Source of the DNA: Symploca sp. SIO1C2
Lineage (GTDB): Bacteria; Cyanobacteriota; Cyanobacteriia; Cyanobacteriales; Coleofasciculaceae
NCBI GenBank assembly: GCA_010672925.1
Contig: JAAHFP010000006.1
Coordinates: 115,503-179,502, forward strand
DNA length: 64,000 nt
Direction: 5' to 3'
The first letter of the stretch is position 1. The number at the start of each line of letters is the position of its first letter. The notes beneath the pieces were generated by a model. It was not told where the DNA came from. It did no database searches and saw only the letters and a program-made list of their open reading frames with translations. Below, one piece after another: positions 1 to 9,035 of the stretch. A program made the translations under genes and the position numbers.

Positions 1-2
1 AG

Positions 3-83
3 CCCAAGAGCCTCTACTCAGACTTCCTTGGGATGGGTGGTGCGATGTCTCAAGGTTATAGTCGGACCATTGTAATACTTTGA
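3..83 (+). CDS. possible C-terminal tail of a gene entering from the left
   Basis: From base 3 one frame stays open for 26 codons to a TGA at 81-83 (ending ...SRTIVIL). It may be the end of a gene that starts outside the window, but it is too short to assign a family and could be chance. The following stretch to 377 holds no gene I can see. It contains three tandem copies of a 9-10 bp unit AAGGGGGAC at about 171-199. Confidence 0.25.
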   Translation, partial: PKSLYSDFLGMGGAMSQGYSRTIVIL

Positions 84-377
84 AAGTCAAATTACTCCCA
101 TTAGATTTCCGTTGTCTTCGGCTTTTAAGACCCCTCGGAGGAATAAGATTCCTAGGTAAAATTGATTGATAAGGGGGACAAGGGGGACAAGGAGGACAAT
201 AATCGTAGAGAGCGAGAAGTATTAATTACCGGTTTCCGACTGTGGAATAGATTTTTTCTTCTCCCATCTATCTCCCCATCTCCCGCTATAGCTAGTAGAA
301 CTTAGCACAGAAAGAATTTCAAAAGTTAAGATATGGAACATAACTTTTAAGTTCAAGCGTAAAGATTATTAGGTAAG

Positions 378-2216
378 ATGGCTAAAAACTGGGCGATCGC
401 AATTGGTATTAATAACTACACTCATCTTCACTCCCTAGATTATGCAAAAAAGGATGCCCAGAGTATGGGGGATTTTTTTCAGCAAGAGTTAGGTTTTGAG
501 GGTATTTTTTTGTTTACAGAAAATTCCCCACCAGTTGCCACTAGTACAGGACCGATTCCCACCCGCCCTACTTTTGGAGATTTGGGGCGTTTTTTGCGCT
601 TGCAGTTTGAGTCTCCTTTGCTAGAACCAGGGGACAATCTTTGGTTCTTTTTTTCTGGCCATGGTCTGCATTATGAAGGCCATGACTATTTATTCCTGTC
701 GGATACTGACCCTGGTGATATCAAGTACACCGCCTTACCCCTGAGTTATGTTACTGAACGCTTAAAGCGATCGGGAGCTGATAATATAATACTACTGCTA
801 GATGCTTGCTGGAATCAGGAGGACTCAGCAGGAGAGGGTATTGGCAAAGAGCCGCAGCAAGGAGTTGTCACTATTTACTCCTGTGGTGCCAACGAAAAAG
901 CTTACGAAATTCCCTCTCTCCAACAAGGTTCCTTCACCTATGCTGCCTTAGAAGCATTGCAGATTCAGGGAGAGAATAACTGTGCTACAGTTGAGCGCTT
1001 GGGGCAATATCTGTACCATCGAGTACCGGAGATTAATCGCCAGTATCAGCAACCTCCACAAACACCTTACGCGATCGTTGAACCTAGTCAGAGTCAGCTG
1101 ATTATTGTACCCCGCTATGCGACTTTCCAAGATATCGACACCCTAAAACTTAATGCTTATCGAGCAGAATCCCAAGATGATTTAGAACTAGCAAAGCAAC
1201 TGTGGATTCGGGTAAATGCAGCCACTACTGATTCAGATCCGGATGTGATCAAGGCATTTCTCAGGATTTCTCAGCTCTCAGCAACGGCTTCTCCACCCCT
1301 AACTAGCCCTTCAAGAGTCAGAACAACTACTGCTACAATTTCCCCACAGCCAACATCCCCAAGATTACCACTGTTGGAGTTTGATGTGGTAACAGTGGAT
1401 AATCAAGGTCAAGAAATTGAGCGCCATCAAGGTACGGCTCACTATTTTACCGAAGACTTAGGTAAGGGAGTAAGCTTAGAGATGGTGGCGATCCCTGCTG
1501 GTAACTTCCAGATGGGTTCTCCAGATACAGAAGAACAACGGCGTAATTTTGAAAGTCCACAGCACAAAGTGACTGTACCTTCATTTTGTATGGGTAATTA
1601 TCCAATTTCCCAAGCTCAATGGCAAGCGATCGCGACTTTACCTCCAATTAACCGTGAACTAGATCCCAATCCATCCCAGTTTCCAGGGAGGAACTTACCT
1701 GTGGAGCGGGTATCCTGGTATGATGTCGTAGAATTTTGTGCCAGACTATCCCAGAAAACGGGCAGGGAATATCGACTACCCAGCGAAGCAGAATGGGAAT
1801 ATGCCTGTCGTGGTGGTACAACTACCCCATTCCACTTTGGGGAAACTATTACTACTGACCTAGGTAACTATGATGGTAACGACACTTACGGTTTGGCTTC
1901 CCAAGGTAAGTATCGGGAACAGACAACCCCTGTCGGCAGTTTTCAGGTAGCCAATGCTTTTGGCTTGTACGATATGCATGGCAATGTTTACGAGTGGTGT
2001 GCTGATCACTGGCACAAAGACTATGAAGGTGCGCCAACAGATGGCAGTATTTGGTTAAACAATAAGGATAATCAATCTCCTCGAGTACTGCGGGGGGGTT
2101 CGTGGGTTTACAATCCCTGGTTCTGTCGTGCTGCCTATCGTGATTGCCTTGAACCGGATTTAAGATCCCACGGTATCGGTTTTCGGGTTGTCTGTCGTAC
2201 TGCGTGGGTGTTGTAA
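378..2216 (+). CDS. caspase-like peptidase (orthocaspase) fused to a formylglycine-generating-enzyme (SUMF1/FGE) domain
   Basis: 612 residues, two recognisable halves. Residues 1-240 are a C14 caspase-like domain: a strand with IGINNY near the N-terminus, the catalytic His in FSGHG (His95), and the catalytic Cys in LLLDAC (Cys144). Residues about 245-340 are a linker rich in Thr, Ser and Pro. Residues about 365-610 are an FGE-sulfatase/SUMF1 fold, shown by PAGNFQMGS, the YRLPSEAEWEYACRGG signature, DMHGNVYEWCAD and the terminal VLRGGSW...GFRVVCR blocks. Family knowledge: orthocaspases cleave after basic residues, and the FGE-like domain in such fusions is usually a ligand-binding (C-type-lectin-like) module rather than a sulfatase activator. 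No signal peptide, so probably cytoplasmic. The start codon ATG at 378 follows AAGATTATTAGGTAAG, a weak ribosome site. It seems to be a single-gene unit. The function in this organism (stress response or cell death) is inference. Confidence 0.9.
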   Translation: MAKNWAIAIGINNYTHLHSLDYAKKDAQSMGDFFQQELGFEGIFLFTENSPPVATSTGPIPTRPTFGDLGRFLRLQFESPLLEPGDNLWFFFSGHGLHYEGHDYLFLSDTDPGDIKYTALPLSYVTERLKRSGADNIILLLDACWNQEDSAGEGIGKEPQQGVVTIYSCGANEKAYEIPSLQQGSFTYAALEALQIQGENNCATVERLGQYLYHRVPEINRQYQQPPQTPYAIVEPSQSQLIIVPRYATFQDIDTLKLNAYRAESQDDLELAKQLWIRVNAATTDSDPDVIKAFLRISQLSATASPPLTSPSRVRTTTATISPQPTSPRLPLLEFDVVTVDNQGQEIERHQGTAHYFTEDLGKGVSLEMVAIPAGNFQMGSPDTEEQRRNFESPQHKVTVPSFCMGNYPISQAQWQAIATLPPINRELDPNPSQFPGRNLPVERVSWYDVVEFCARLSQKTGREYRLPSEAEWEYACRGGTTTPFHFGETITTDLGNYDGNDTYGLASQGKYREQTTPVGSFQVANAFGLYDMHGNVYEWCADHWHKDYEGAPTDGSIWLNNKDNQSPRVLRGGSWVYNPWFCRAAYRDCLEPDLRSHGIGFRVVCRTAWVL

Positions 2217-2230
2217 ACTGCTTTCATCCT

Positions 2231-2258
2231 GTAGAGACGTTTCCTGAAACGTCTCTAC
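2231..2258. repeat. 28-bp palindromic repeat, GTAGAGACGT family, copy 1
   Basis: Perfect inverted repeat: GTAGAGACGTTTC, a 2-base loop, then the 13-base complement. It sits 14 bp after the stop of the caspase/FGE gene. A second member is at 22567-22594. Related palindromes are common between genes in cyanobacteria. The stem could act as a transcript end, but no U-run follows directly. Confidence 0.8.
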
Positions 2259-2513
2259 AATGTGGGCTTTCCCCATACCCTTCTTTACAGAAAGCTTTCG
2301 GCTTATCTTCATGCCATTCGACTTAAAAATTAGGGATTGCTGCACAAGTGTGGAAGTTATGTTTGTATGGTCATGTTTTGTTATAAAAGTAAATTTCAAT
2401 ATTCACCCTAAGTAGGAGGAAATTTTTTCTAAAATTCATCAAACCTTCATAGAAGCTCAATCAAAAACAGACCAGAAAACGACAGAATATAGATGGTAGA
2501 TGCAACATATAAC

Positions 2514-2545
2514 AGCCCTCGACTAGCAGCGAGGGCTTTTTGTTC
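2514..2545 (+). terminator. rho-independent terminator
   Basis: The stem AGCCCTCG (2514-2521) pairs with CGAGGGCT (2530-2537) around an 8-base loop and is followed by TTTTTGTTC. It reads on the + strand about 300 bases after the caspase/FGE stop, so it either ends that transcript or a short unannotated RNA from 2260-2510. No gene is evident in that interval. Confidence 0.7.
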
Positions 2546-2669
2546 TATTTATAATTTTGATGTACAAAGAAGCACCTAGCAAGAAGGCTCCAACCCCCTT
2601 GATAGTAATTCCAAGAATTTTATCTTTGTATACAACACTAACCTAACAACAGGTATCTTGGCTGAGGCT

Positions 2670-3197
2670 CTAGAATTGCAAACCTACACCACCCTGTAAA
2701 GAAAAGGCTGTTCCTCCTCCATTGCGATAGGCATCGAAAGCAATAATTGCATTGCCAAACAGAACAGTGTTGGTGTTTGGCAAAACGTGATCTATGCCTG
2801 GTTGCAGGACGAAACTGGTTTTATCTCCCACTGGCGAAGGGGTATCACCAGCAGCAAAAGCAGCTCCTACTCCCAGATAGACATCAGTTTGCCAGTCGAG
2901 GGGAACATCATAGGAAACAGTTGGTACAACTGCAACACCAGAACCAATCAAACCTTGTGTGCGCAAAGAGACAGGATATTCCAAAAGCTTGTAGCGAACA
3001 GCTATTACTCCCCCCACTTGTCTACCCTCCCCCTGATCATCCTCTGTGAAACCAAAAGTAGGACCAACCCCCACATAACTGCCATAAGCAGCCTGAGCAG
3101 ATGCTGACTCAGTAGTGAAAGCAACTGCGGTAATACCAGCAAGACTGCCTAAAGCTAGAGTTCCGACTGCCGAAAATAAACCAGTTAGACGTAGCAT
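2670..3197 (-). CDS. secreted, outer-membrane-beta-barrel-like protein
   Basis: I chose the ATG at 3197 (175 residues) because it follows GAGGAG at a good distance; the longer reading begins with TTG. Residues 1-35 form a signal peptide with a hydrophobic stretch and an Ala-Ser-Ala-Gln-Ala cleavage region. The rest is rich in Gly with alternating polar and hydrophobic residues (GSYVGVGPTFGF, VYLGVGAAFAAGD, SLQGGVGLQF) and ends in a Phe, as outer-membrane barrel proteins do. No enzymatic motif is visible. It is likely a small outer-membrane or exported protein of unknown function. It stands alone, convergent with the terminator downstream of the caspase/FGE gene. Confidence 0.75.
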   Translation of the reverse strand: MLRLTGLFSAVGTLALGSLAGITAVAFTTESASAQAAYGSYVGVGPTFGFTEDDQGEGRQVGGVIAVRYKLLEYPVSLRTQGLIGSGVAVVPTVSYDVPLDWQTDVYLGVGAAFAAGDTPSPVGDKTSFVLQPGIDHVLPNTNTVLFGNAIIAFDAYRNGGGTAFSLQGGVGLQF

Positions 3198-3293
3198 TTG
3201 CCAACTCCTCAGTACCAATAAAGCACAAAATGGCCTTCCTGCTGATTTTAGCCTAACCCGTCATCAGCCTAAACCTCTTAAGAAACAAGGCTT

Positions 3294-3348
3294 GAGATTT
3301 TAGATTTTAGATTTTAGATTTTAGATTTTAGATTTTAGATTTTAGATT
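3294..3348. repeat. 7-bp tandem repeat (AGATTTT)n
   Basis: About seven head-to-tail copies of the heptamer TAGATTT. The same unit in reverse orientation appears at 41554-41580. This is a classic cyanobacterial short tandemly repeated repetitive sequence. Confidence 0.9.
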
Positions 3349-3514
3349 AAATAAATCTAAGCCCAAGTCTTTCAAGTCAGACGTGGAACCAAAAGCGTTC
3401 TCCTTTATGAGTAGCATCTTCTGGCTTCCCCTTTTCCAAGGGGGACGGGAGGGGGATAAAAAAATATACCCCATAGCAGAGCAAACTACTGTAAGATTTG
3501 ACTGTACCTGAATC

Positions 3515-4078
3515 TCAAGAGAAAACAGCAGTTGCAATTACCCATACATCCACAAGTAACAGCAACAGCGTCAATCCGAATAAAATCAGATACATCCAAG
3601 GTTGAGCTAAAGGACGAATATCTGTAGTATCGATACCAGTTTGGGCTTCTACCAGCTTAACTAACCGGGCAAATCCTACTACTCGCATCGGTAATAAGTA
3701 AGCCTTTGGAGAAGATTGACTCACGAAATAGTACACTAAACCACCTTGACCTGTGGTACGCATCTTTAAATCCTTTACTTCTTTCCAAGGTAACTCCCAA
3801 CCTTTACGGAAGAATCCGGGAACCCAAGCAGGATAGGTAATTCGTATTTTTTCCTCATCTATAATTACCTTTTCACTCAGAACCCCAAAAAGTGCGATCG
3901 CTCCCAAGGCAATTCCCAGCCATAATAATACTGGTGGTACTGGTGTTGATGATACTTCTGCCAAAAAAGGTAGGGGAGTGGTCAGGGCGAAATAAAGTGC
4001 GATTAAAGTGATGCGAATCAGTGGCGAAATGGGAAAGACATTAGCTTGATTTTGCTGGATTTCCTGGTTGGGAGACAT
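3515..4078 (-). CDS. membrane protein with a bacterial PH-like middle, unknown function
   Basis: 187 residues. Two hydrophobic helices lie near the N-terminus (about 20-40 and 48-66) and a third spans the C-terminus (about 162-184). The soluble middle, VIIDEEKIRITYPAW...WELPWKEVKDLKMR, resembles the bPH/YdbT-like domains of small membrane proteins, with paired strands ending in a LPW..V turn. I do not recognise a specific characterised family. It stands alone, starts with ATG at 4078, and stops inside AT-rich DNA. Likely an inner-membrane or thylakoid protein; the role cannot be inferred from context. Confidence 0.75.
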   Translation of the reverse strand: MSPNQEIQQNQANVFPISPLIRITLIALYFALTTPLPFLAEVSSTPVPPVLLWLGIALGAIALFGVLSEKVIIDEEKIRITYPAWVPGFFRKGWELPWKEVKDLKMRTTGQGGLVYYFVSQSSPKAYLLPMRVVGFARLVKLVEAQTGIDTTDIRPLAQPWMYLILFGLTLLLLLVDVWVIATAVFS

Positions 4079-4124
4079 GGTTAGTAGAGTTTTTGCTTTT
4101 ATTGTATCAACACAGCCTGCTATT

Positions 4125-4148
4125 GTAGGTTGGGTTGACGCGAGGAAA
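4125..4148 (+). repeat. partial copy of the GTAGGTTGGGTTGA repeat
   Basis: GTAGGTTGGGTTGA is shared with fuller copies at 14359, 20471 and 21154. This copy diverges after the first 14-15 bases. Confidence 0.7.
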
Positions 4149-4246
4149 CAAAAAAAATATTGATGAAGGAAGATATCGTATTAGTTTTTCACTAACCAAA
4201 GATAAGGCAGTATAGGGACTCTGCCGCAGTATCTTAACTAGGTAAG

Positions 4247-4300
4247 GCTAATTTTGAGGTGTTGAGTAATTTGAACCACAAAGACACAAAATTCACAAAG
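4247..4300 (+). repeat. dispersed repeat with core GAACCACAAAGACACAAA, copy 1
   Basis: The segment from GCTAATTTTGAGGTG to TTCACAAAG matches 14431-14486 with a few substitutions and a small length change. It is an intergenic repeat with no coding potential. The rest of the gap between 4079 and 4488 shows no other structure apart from a good ribosome site (GGAGG) just before 4489. Confidence 0.8.
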
Positions 4301-4488
4301 GAGAGCGATCACTTTAGACTTTATAGGCGCACAACTATCCCATTATGTAAAATAATAGTCAAAAATCACGATAATTACAACCAATAAAATATTTTCAGGA
4401 GAAAGCGATTGTCTACAACAAGATCCTATCCGACTGACTCAAATGCTACAATAACAACTTAGTTCGCCCAAACAATAAGGAGGATAAT

Positions 4489-4923
4489 ATGGCACAAGCT
4501 GTAGATGTGGCAAAATATATCCTAATTAAAACTGGTGAAATGACAGCAATGAAGCTTCAGAAGTTGGTCTATTATACTCAGGCATGGTCTCTTGTTTGGG
4601 ATGAAAACCCCTTGTTTGAGGAAGATATCCAAGCTTGGGCTAATGGACCTGTAGTGCCAATTCTATATGAATATCACCGAGGTCAGTTCAAAGTAAGCGA
4701 GAAAACATTTGCTGACGGGGATATTGATGCCTTAAATCCCAACCAGAAAGACTCTGTTGACAAAGTTCTGGATGCTCTCCAGGAAAAAAGTGGACAGTGG
4801 CTGAGTGAATTAACCCATATGGAAGCGCCGTGGAAAGATGCCAGAGGTGATCTCCAGCCTACAGAAAAGTGCGATAATGTAATCTCTTTGGCTGCAATGC
4901 ACGAATACTATTCCAGTTTATGA
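4489..4923 (+). CDS. Panacea-domain (DUF4065, SocA/GepA-like) antitoxin
   Basis: 144 residues. Seen: an N-terminal helix pair with the family hallmark MKLQKLVYYTQAWSLVW (residues about 20-36) followed by F.EDIQAWANGPVVP.LY, the conserved core of DUF4065/Panacea proteins. Known: Panacea domains (SocA in Caulobacter, and PanA proteins) act as antitoxins that neutralise very different toxins encoded beside them. The ATG follows AATAAGGAGGATAAT, a strong ribosome site. Its stop overlaps the start of the next gene by four bases (ATGA), which indicates translational coupling and fixes the partner. Confident for the domain; the antitoxin role is inferred from family and arrangement. Confidence 0.88.
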   Translation: MAQAVDVAKYILIKTGEMTAMKLQKLVYYTQAWSLVWDENPLFEEDIQAWANGPVVPILYEYHRGQFKVSEKTFADGDIDALNPNQKDSVDKVLDALQEKSGQWLSELTHMEAPWKDARGDLQPTEKCDNVISLAAMHEYYSSL

Positions 4924-5531
4924 CAGACAAGCTTTCCAAAGCTGAGAAGAGGAGACGGCGTCAAGAAGAAAAGGCTCAGGCACGAAAGGCAAAGTCAGTA
5001 AAATTGTCGTCTAATGCTGAAAACTTAGGAACAAAGACTGTAAAAATAGCGCCAATACCTGAGCTTAATGTGAAAACTGTTAAGGTTCAGGAAGAACCAA
5101 GCAGGGCTAAGTCTGTATACATTACTAGTGAAGAAACATTTTCAAATGCTTGTAATTTAACATGGTGTACAACCATGTCGGATTTAGAGGGAGAGTGGTC
5201 ATGGCAAGAGCAAAGATGCTGGACTGAAGAAGAATGGCAAACTCAAATACTGCCAAATTTCAGTTTGTTAGAAAAATCAACTTGGTCGGAAATATTATTT
5301 GAGCAAAAGACTCCTGCCAAAGGTAATAAGAGTGTACCCAAGCATCATCATCAGGAGCTAACTACTTTGATTCAAGAAGCTCAGGATAGGTGGATTGAAA
5401 TAGGTTTAGAGGAATATGATACAGCTTTTCGCTTTAGATTTACTGGCACTATTAGAGCTTGGGGCATAAAGTTGCAGGGACATTTTTATTTAATTTGGTG
5501 GGAAAGGTATCACAAAATATATCCAGTTTGA
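4920..5531 (+). CDS. probable toxin partner of the Panacea antitoxin
   Basis: 203 residues. The first 35 residues are a highly basic, Ala/Lys/Arg-rich helix (KAEKRRRRQEEKAQARKAK), then a variable linker, then a compact C-terminal domain from about residue 75. It ends with FRFTGTIRAWGIKLQGHFYLIWW and a terminal RYHKIYP. The ending G...R.WGI...G.FYLIWWE..HKIYP resembles the tail of several small uncharacterised toxin-like proteins in which a strand pair is followed by W-x-x-x-H. I cannot tie it to a named toxin family. Position immediately downstream of, and overlapping, a Panacea gene is the main argument. The basic N-terminus could bind nucleic acid or ribosomes (inference). Confidence 0.65.
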   Translation: MTDKLSKAEKRRRRQEEKAQARKAKSVKLSSNAENLGTKTVKIAPIPELNVKTVKVQEEPSRAKSVYITSEETFSNACNLTWCTTMSDLEGEWSWQEQRCWTEEEWQTQILPNFSLLEKSTWSEILFEQKTPAKGNKSVPKHHHQELTTLIQEAQDRWIEIGLEEYDTAFRFRFTGTIRAWGIKLQGHFYLIWWERYHKIYPV

Positions 5532-5574
5532 TTTCAAAGAAGTACAATTGTTGAAGATATTGACTTTGCCCACC

Positions 5575-8500
5575 CTAAAAAATTTGCGATCGCTCAATAT
5601 AAAGTTTAGCTGGTTGATCCTGCTCATTCTGTTGCCATAGCACCTCAAATACCGATTGAGCTTCAGCAAATTCTTCCTGTTCAAATAATTCTACTCCTCG
5701 CTCAAACTCTTTCCTAGTTTGCCTCTTAAACTCTTTGAGCTCATCGTCATCTCCCTCATAGATTTCAAACACTGCCACTGCCACTGTTTTTCCCTTAACC
5801 TTGACTCTACCTAAAAACCGGTGGCTATATTTTTCTGGTTCCTGTAACTTGGAAAGAGTTTGCTCACTGACTAAAATGCCAGCCCCGTAGACTTTAGTCA
5901 AACCTTCTAAACGAGAGGCGAGATTTACCGCATCGGCAATTACGGTACTCTCCATCCGCTGTTCCTCTCCAATCGTACCTACCATCAAACTACCAGTATG
6001 CAAACCAACACCGATGGCAATTTTGGGAAAACCTTGCTGTTGACGCTCTATATTAAATAGGGAAACTTGCTTTTGCATTTCAATTGCTGCTTGAATAGCA
6101 TCATCCGGCGTTTGAGGAAACAGTGCCATCACTGCATCGCCAATGTATTTATCAATAAAGCCTTGGTGATTGCGAATTACTGGCCCTACCCTTTTGAGGT
6201 ATTGGTTGAGGAAGTCAAAATTCTCCTTAGGAGACATACTTTCGGAAAGAGTTGTAAAGGAGCGAATATCAGAAAACAGCACTGTCATTTCTTGCTGCAC
6301 CTGATCCCCTAGCTGCACATCGACGATACTTTCCCTATCCATAAATTTCAGGAATTCGTGAGGCACAAAGCGACTGTAGGCAAGGTTAATTTTTGCCAGC
6401 TGGATATGGATGCGCATCCTTGCCAGTAGCTCATTTTTAGAGACGGGTTTAGTTAAATAGTCATTAGCACCAGCACTAAATCCCGCCACTAAATCGGAGA
6501 CTTGATTTTTCGCTGTTAATAATACAATGGGCAATTCCGTAGCCGGAAACTGTTCACGGAGCACTTGACAAACTTCATAACCGGTCATTTTCGGCATCAT
6601 TACATCCAGTAACACCAAGTCTGGTTGCAAGCCATCTGCAATCAAAGCTATTGCCTCTTGACCATTCACCGCCTGAGTAATGCCATAATCGTGAAGAGAA
6701 AGATGATTGACTAGTACCTGCCGATTTACTGGCTCATCGTCCACAATCAGGATGTGAAATTGGTTGGTTATTGGTTGTTGGTTATTGGTTGTTAGTTGTT
6801 GGTTGCTATCTACTAAGCTAGGCTCAGCGGTTAAGATCATTGTTTCCGGCTTTGTATCTTCCTCTATATCTGTTTCTCCTCTCTTTTCTGGAGACAATGG
6901 TAGAGTAAAAGTAAACTTGGAACCTTTACCTAGTTTCGACTCTACCTCAATTTCTCCTCCATGAAGCTGCACTAACTGTCTAGTCACCGCCAAACCTAAA
7001 CCAGTGCCACCGTAATCTCTAGAAATTGAACCATCCGCTTGTTCAAAGGATTCAAAGATACGCCCTAATTGCTCGTTGGCAATACCAATTCCTGTATCAG
7101 TAACCGTAATCGCTAATTGGGGCAACAATTCACCATGAACAGTTACCTGTTGAGCCGATACTTCTACTACACCAGCTTCTGTGAACTTAATGCCATTACC
7201 CACCAAATTATACAGAATTTGTTGCACCCGATTTTCATCCGCTGCCACTAATGGCGTATCAGGGGCAATAGAGTTAACTAGCTGCAAATTTTTGTGCCCA
7301 ATTAAAGGTTGAGCCAGAGTTAACACCACATTGGTCACCTCTCGCATACCCACTGGTTTAATCTGCAAGGAGATATTGTGGTGTCTGAGTTTAGAAAAAT
7401 CTAAGATGTCATTGACTAATTGGTTCAGTCTTCTGCCACTACCAACAATCAGGGAGAGATTATCAATCGTTGGTTGGGATAATTGCCCGGTAACACCATC
7501 AATAAGAGATTCCGCAATACCAATAATACCATTGAGAGGAGTACGTAACTCATGGGAAGTATTAGCCAAAAAATCATCTTTGAGCTTATCCATCCGTTGC
7601 AAGCTACTATTTTGTGCTTCCAAGATCCTTGTTTCCGTAAAGCGGCGCTCTAGGATAAATAACAAAATAAGGATAAAGATAAAGCTGCCGGGGGGATACA
7701 GTTCACGATACCAAACTAAAGGAGAGGCAAACAGATAATTGAAGGCATCATGAGAGGCCGCTAAATTCATCATAATAAATCCCCCTGCGAATAACCGGAT
7801 ATCGCGATTACCGTTTTTGGACAAGTTGAAGGCAGTTGCCAATAAAATTAGGTCACTGGGCAAGAAGGTCAACAGAGCAGGATATAAAGCTTGGTCCCAA
7901 GAAATGATTTGGATGGACACTAATGTGATGACAATCACAAGATAGACTAGCTGAATTTGCCATAAACGCCGGATAATTGACTTGTATCCTGCGCCAAACA
8001 TTTGTTCAAAAAAGAGATAAGCGCTGATCGGGATTAGATAAAAGGATATACTGACAAGATAATCACAAAATGCATGGCCCAAGAATAAGACTACAAAATC
8101 AGCATCTAGAGCCTGATGGACACCAACAGAAATTACCAAGGAGCTAAACGCAAAGTAATTTTTTTTATTCTGCCTTTTAAACCCTAAAAATATAGAAATT
8201 AGTCCCAAGCCAGTTACCAATATCCCTACCAGAGAATCAATTTCTTGGGCAAGCATACTTTTGATTAAAGCAGCTTGAGAACCAACCATAACTCGTTCAA
8301 ACAAACCAATATTAACAGAGACAGTTGAGCTGGCATCAACTCGAAATAACAAGATCTTACCGGGAAAATCTGGGGGCAAAAAAATTAAGGGTAATTGATA
8401 ATCATTAAAATTGACATCATCCCTAATAGATAAATTGTGAGAAACATTTTTATATATGAGCTTATTATCCAGGTAAGCTGCTACTAAGTGGGGTATTGCC

Positions 8501-8850
8501 TTTAAATAAAGACTAGGAGACTGCCATTGCCCGGTGGGTAAAGGGACACGCAACCAAACAAATTTTTCTTTTCCTGGCTTCTTCAGCTTCTTGGGCATCT
8601 CGAATGGTTGCCAATCAAGGCGCTCAATTTCCTGGGGAGTCGAAACTAAAGCATCAGACTCATCTACGGGCAAATCTCCCCAATAGTATTGCCATCCTTG
8701 GCTAATTTCTACAGGTGGTAAATTATTAGCCAGCTGAGACTGTGCAGTACTAGGTGCAATCTGAAATTGCAGGCTACTAAAGACAATCAGCAAACAGATG
8801 CCAATACCTAACCCGATACAGGTAAGGTTTCGACTAAATGAGCGCCTCAT
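5575..8850 (-). CDS. membrane hybrid histidine kinase with receiver and class III nucleotide cyclase domains
   Basis: 1091 residues. In order: signal anchor (about 8-28); extracytoplasmic beta-rich domain (about 45-195, similar to 7TMR-DISM extracellular modules); seven membrane helices (about 200-400); HisKA with the phospho-acceptor in ANTSHELRTPLNG (His433); HATPase_c with N, G1 (DTGIGI) and G2 (GGTGLGL) boxes; a receiver domain with ILIVDDEP, LLDVMMPKMTG and LLTAKN (about 700-815); and a C-terminal adenylate/guanylate cyclase domain (TVLFSDIRSFT, DKYIGDAVMALF, VNLASRLE; about 850-1020). Predicted to couple an external signal through phosphotransfer to cyclic-nucleotide production. The linker before the receiver is a run of Asn, Gln and Thr encoded by a 7-bp-like repeat (6757-6806). 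The ATG follows AGGAG and overlaps the upstream small ORF by one base. Confidence 0.93.
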   Translation of the reverse strand: MRRSFSRNLTCIGLGIGICLLIVFSSLQFQIAPSTAQSQLANNLPPVEISQGWQYYWGDLPVDESDALVSTPQEIERLDWQPFEMPKKLKKPGKEKFVWLRVPLPTGQWQSPSLYLKAIPHLVAAYLDNKLIYKNVSHNLSIRDDVNFNDYQLPLIFLPPDFPGKILLFRVDASSTVSVNIGLFERVMVGSQAALIKSMLAQEIDSLVGILVTGLGLISIFLGFKRQNKKNYFAFSSLVISVGVHQALDADFVVLFLGHAFCDYLVSISFYLIPISAYLFFEQMFGAGYKSIIRRLWQIQLVYLVIVITLVSIQIISWDQALYPALLTFLPSDLILLATAFNLSKNGNRDIRLFAGGFIMMNLAASHDAFNYLFASPLVWYRELYPPGSFIFILILLFILERRFTETRILEAQNSSLQRMDKLKDDFLANTSHELRTPLNGIIGIAESLIDGVTGQLSQPTIDNLSLIVGSGRRLNQLVNDILDFSKLRHHNISLQIKPVGMREVTNVVLTLAQPLIGHKNLQLVNSIAPDTPLVAADENRVQQILYNLVGNGIKFTEAGVVEVSAQQVTVHGELLPQLAITVTDTGIGIANEQLGRIFESFEQADGSISRDYGGTGLGLAVTRQLVQLHGGEIEVESKLGKGSKFTFTLPLSPEKRGETDIEEDTKPETMILTAEPSLVDSNQQLTTNNQQPITNQFHILIVDDEPVNRQVLVNHLSLHDYGITQAVNGQEAIALIADGLQPDLVLLDVMMPKMTGYEVCQVLREQFPATELPIVLLTAKNQVSDLVAGFSAGANDYLTKPVSKNELLARMRIHIQLAKINLAYSRFVPHEFLKFMDRESIVDVQLGDQVQQEMTVLFSDIRSFTTLSESMSPKENFDFLNQYLKRVGPVIRNHQGFIDKYIGDAVMALFPQTPDDAIQAAIEMQKQVSLFNIERQQQGFPKIAIGVGLHTGSLMVGTIGEEQRMESTVIADAVNLASRLEGLTKVYGAGILVSEQTLSKLQEPEKYSHRFLGRVKVKGKTVAVAVFEIYEGDDDELKEFKRQTRKEFERGVELFEQEEFAEAQSVFEVLWQQNEQDQPAKLYIERSQIF
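6757..6806. repeat. tandem repeat (TTGGTTATTGGTTG type) inside the hybrid-kinase gene
   Basis: Degenerate 6-7 bp repeats of the CAACAACCAA class lie inside the coding region exactly between the HATPase_c and receiver domains and encode a Gln/Asn/Thr linker. The same class of repeat is intergenic at 28821-28868 and 33123-33170. Confidence 0.8.
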
Positions 8851-9035
8851 TAATCAATTCTCCTAGCTACGTGGTAAGGATCTAAGTTGCACTCACCCAG
8901 GCTAACTCTGTATCTTTCTATCAGCCAGTCGGTAATAGGGTTAGCAAGGGTAATTTTTGCCCATAGATTTATCAAATACTTACACTCCCTTTGCTCACCA
9001 ACAGGAATTTTAGTAATGATTGCCCATTGCTTCAT
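8850..9035 (-). CDS. small hypothetical protein between acyltransferase and hybrid kinase
   Basis: 61 residues from the ATG at 9035. It overlaps the end of the upstream acyltransferase gene by 26 bases, and its stop overlaps the start of the hybrid kinase by one base (TAATG). The sequence is Trp-rich and helix-prone with a LWAKITLANPITDWLIERY core. I do not recognise it. The tight overlaps on both sides argue for a real coupled gene, but there is no visible ribosome site and it could be chance. Confidence 0.4.
   Translation of the reverse strand: MKQWAIITKIPVGEQRECKYLINLWAKITLANPITDWLIERYRVSLGECNLDPYHVARRID

Noticed and set aside
2260-2513. Small RNA gene ended by the terminator at 2514
   Set aside because: No promoter or conserved structure can be shown; it may simply be the 3' end of the caspase/FGE transcript.
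2747-3107. Two + strand open frames of about 100 codons
   Set aside because: They overlap the signal-peptide-bearing minus-strand gene and show no family resemblance or ribosome site.
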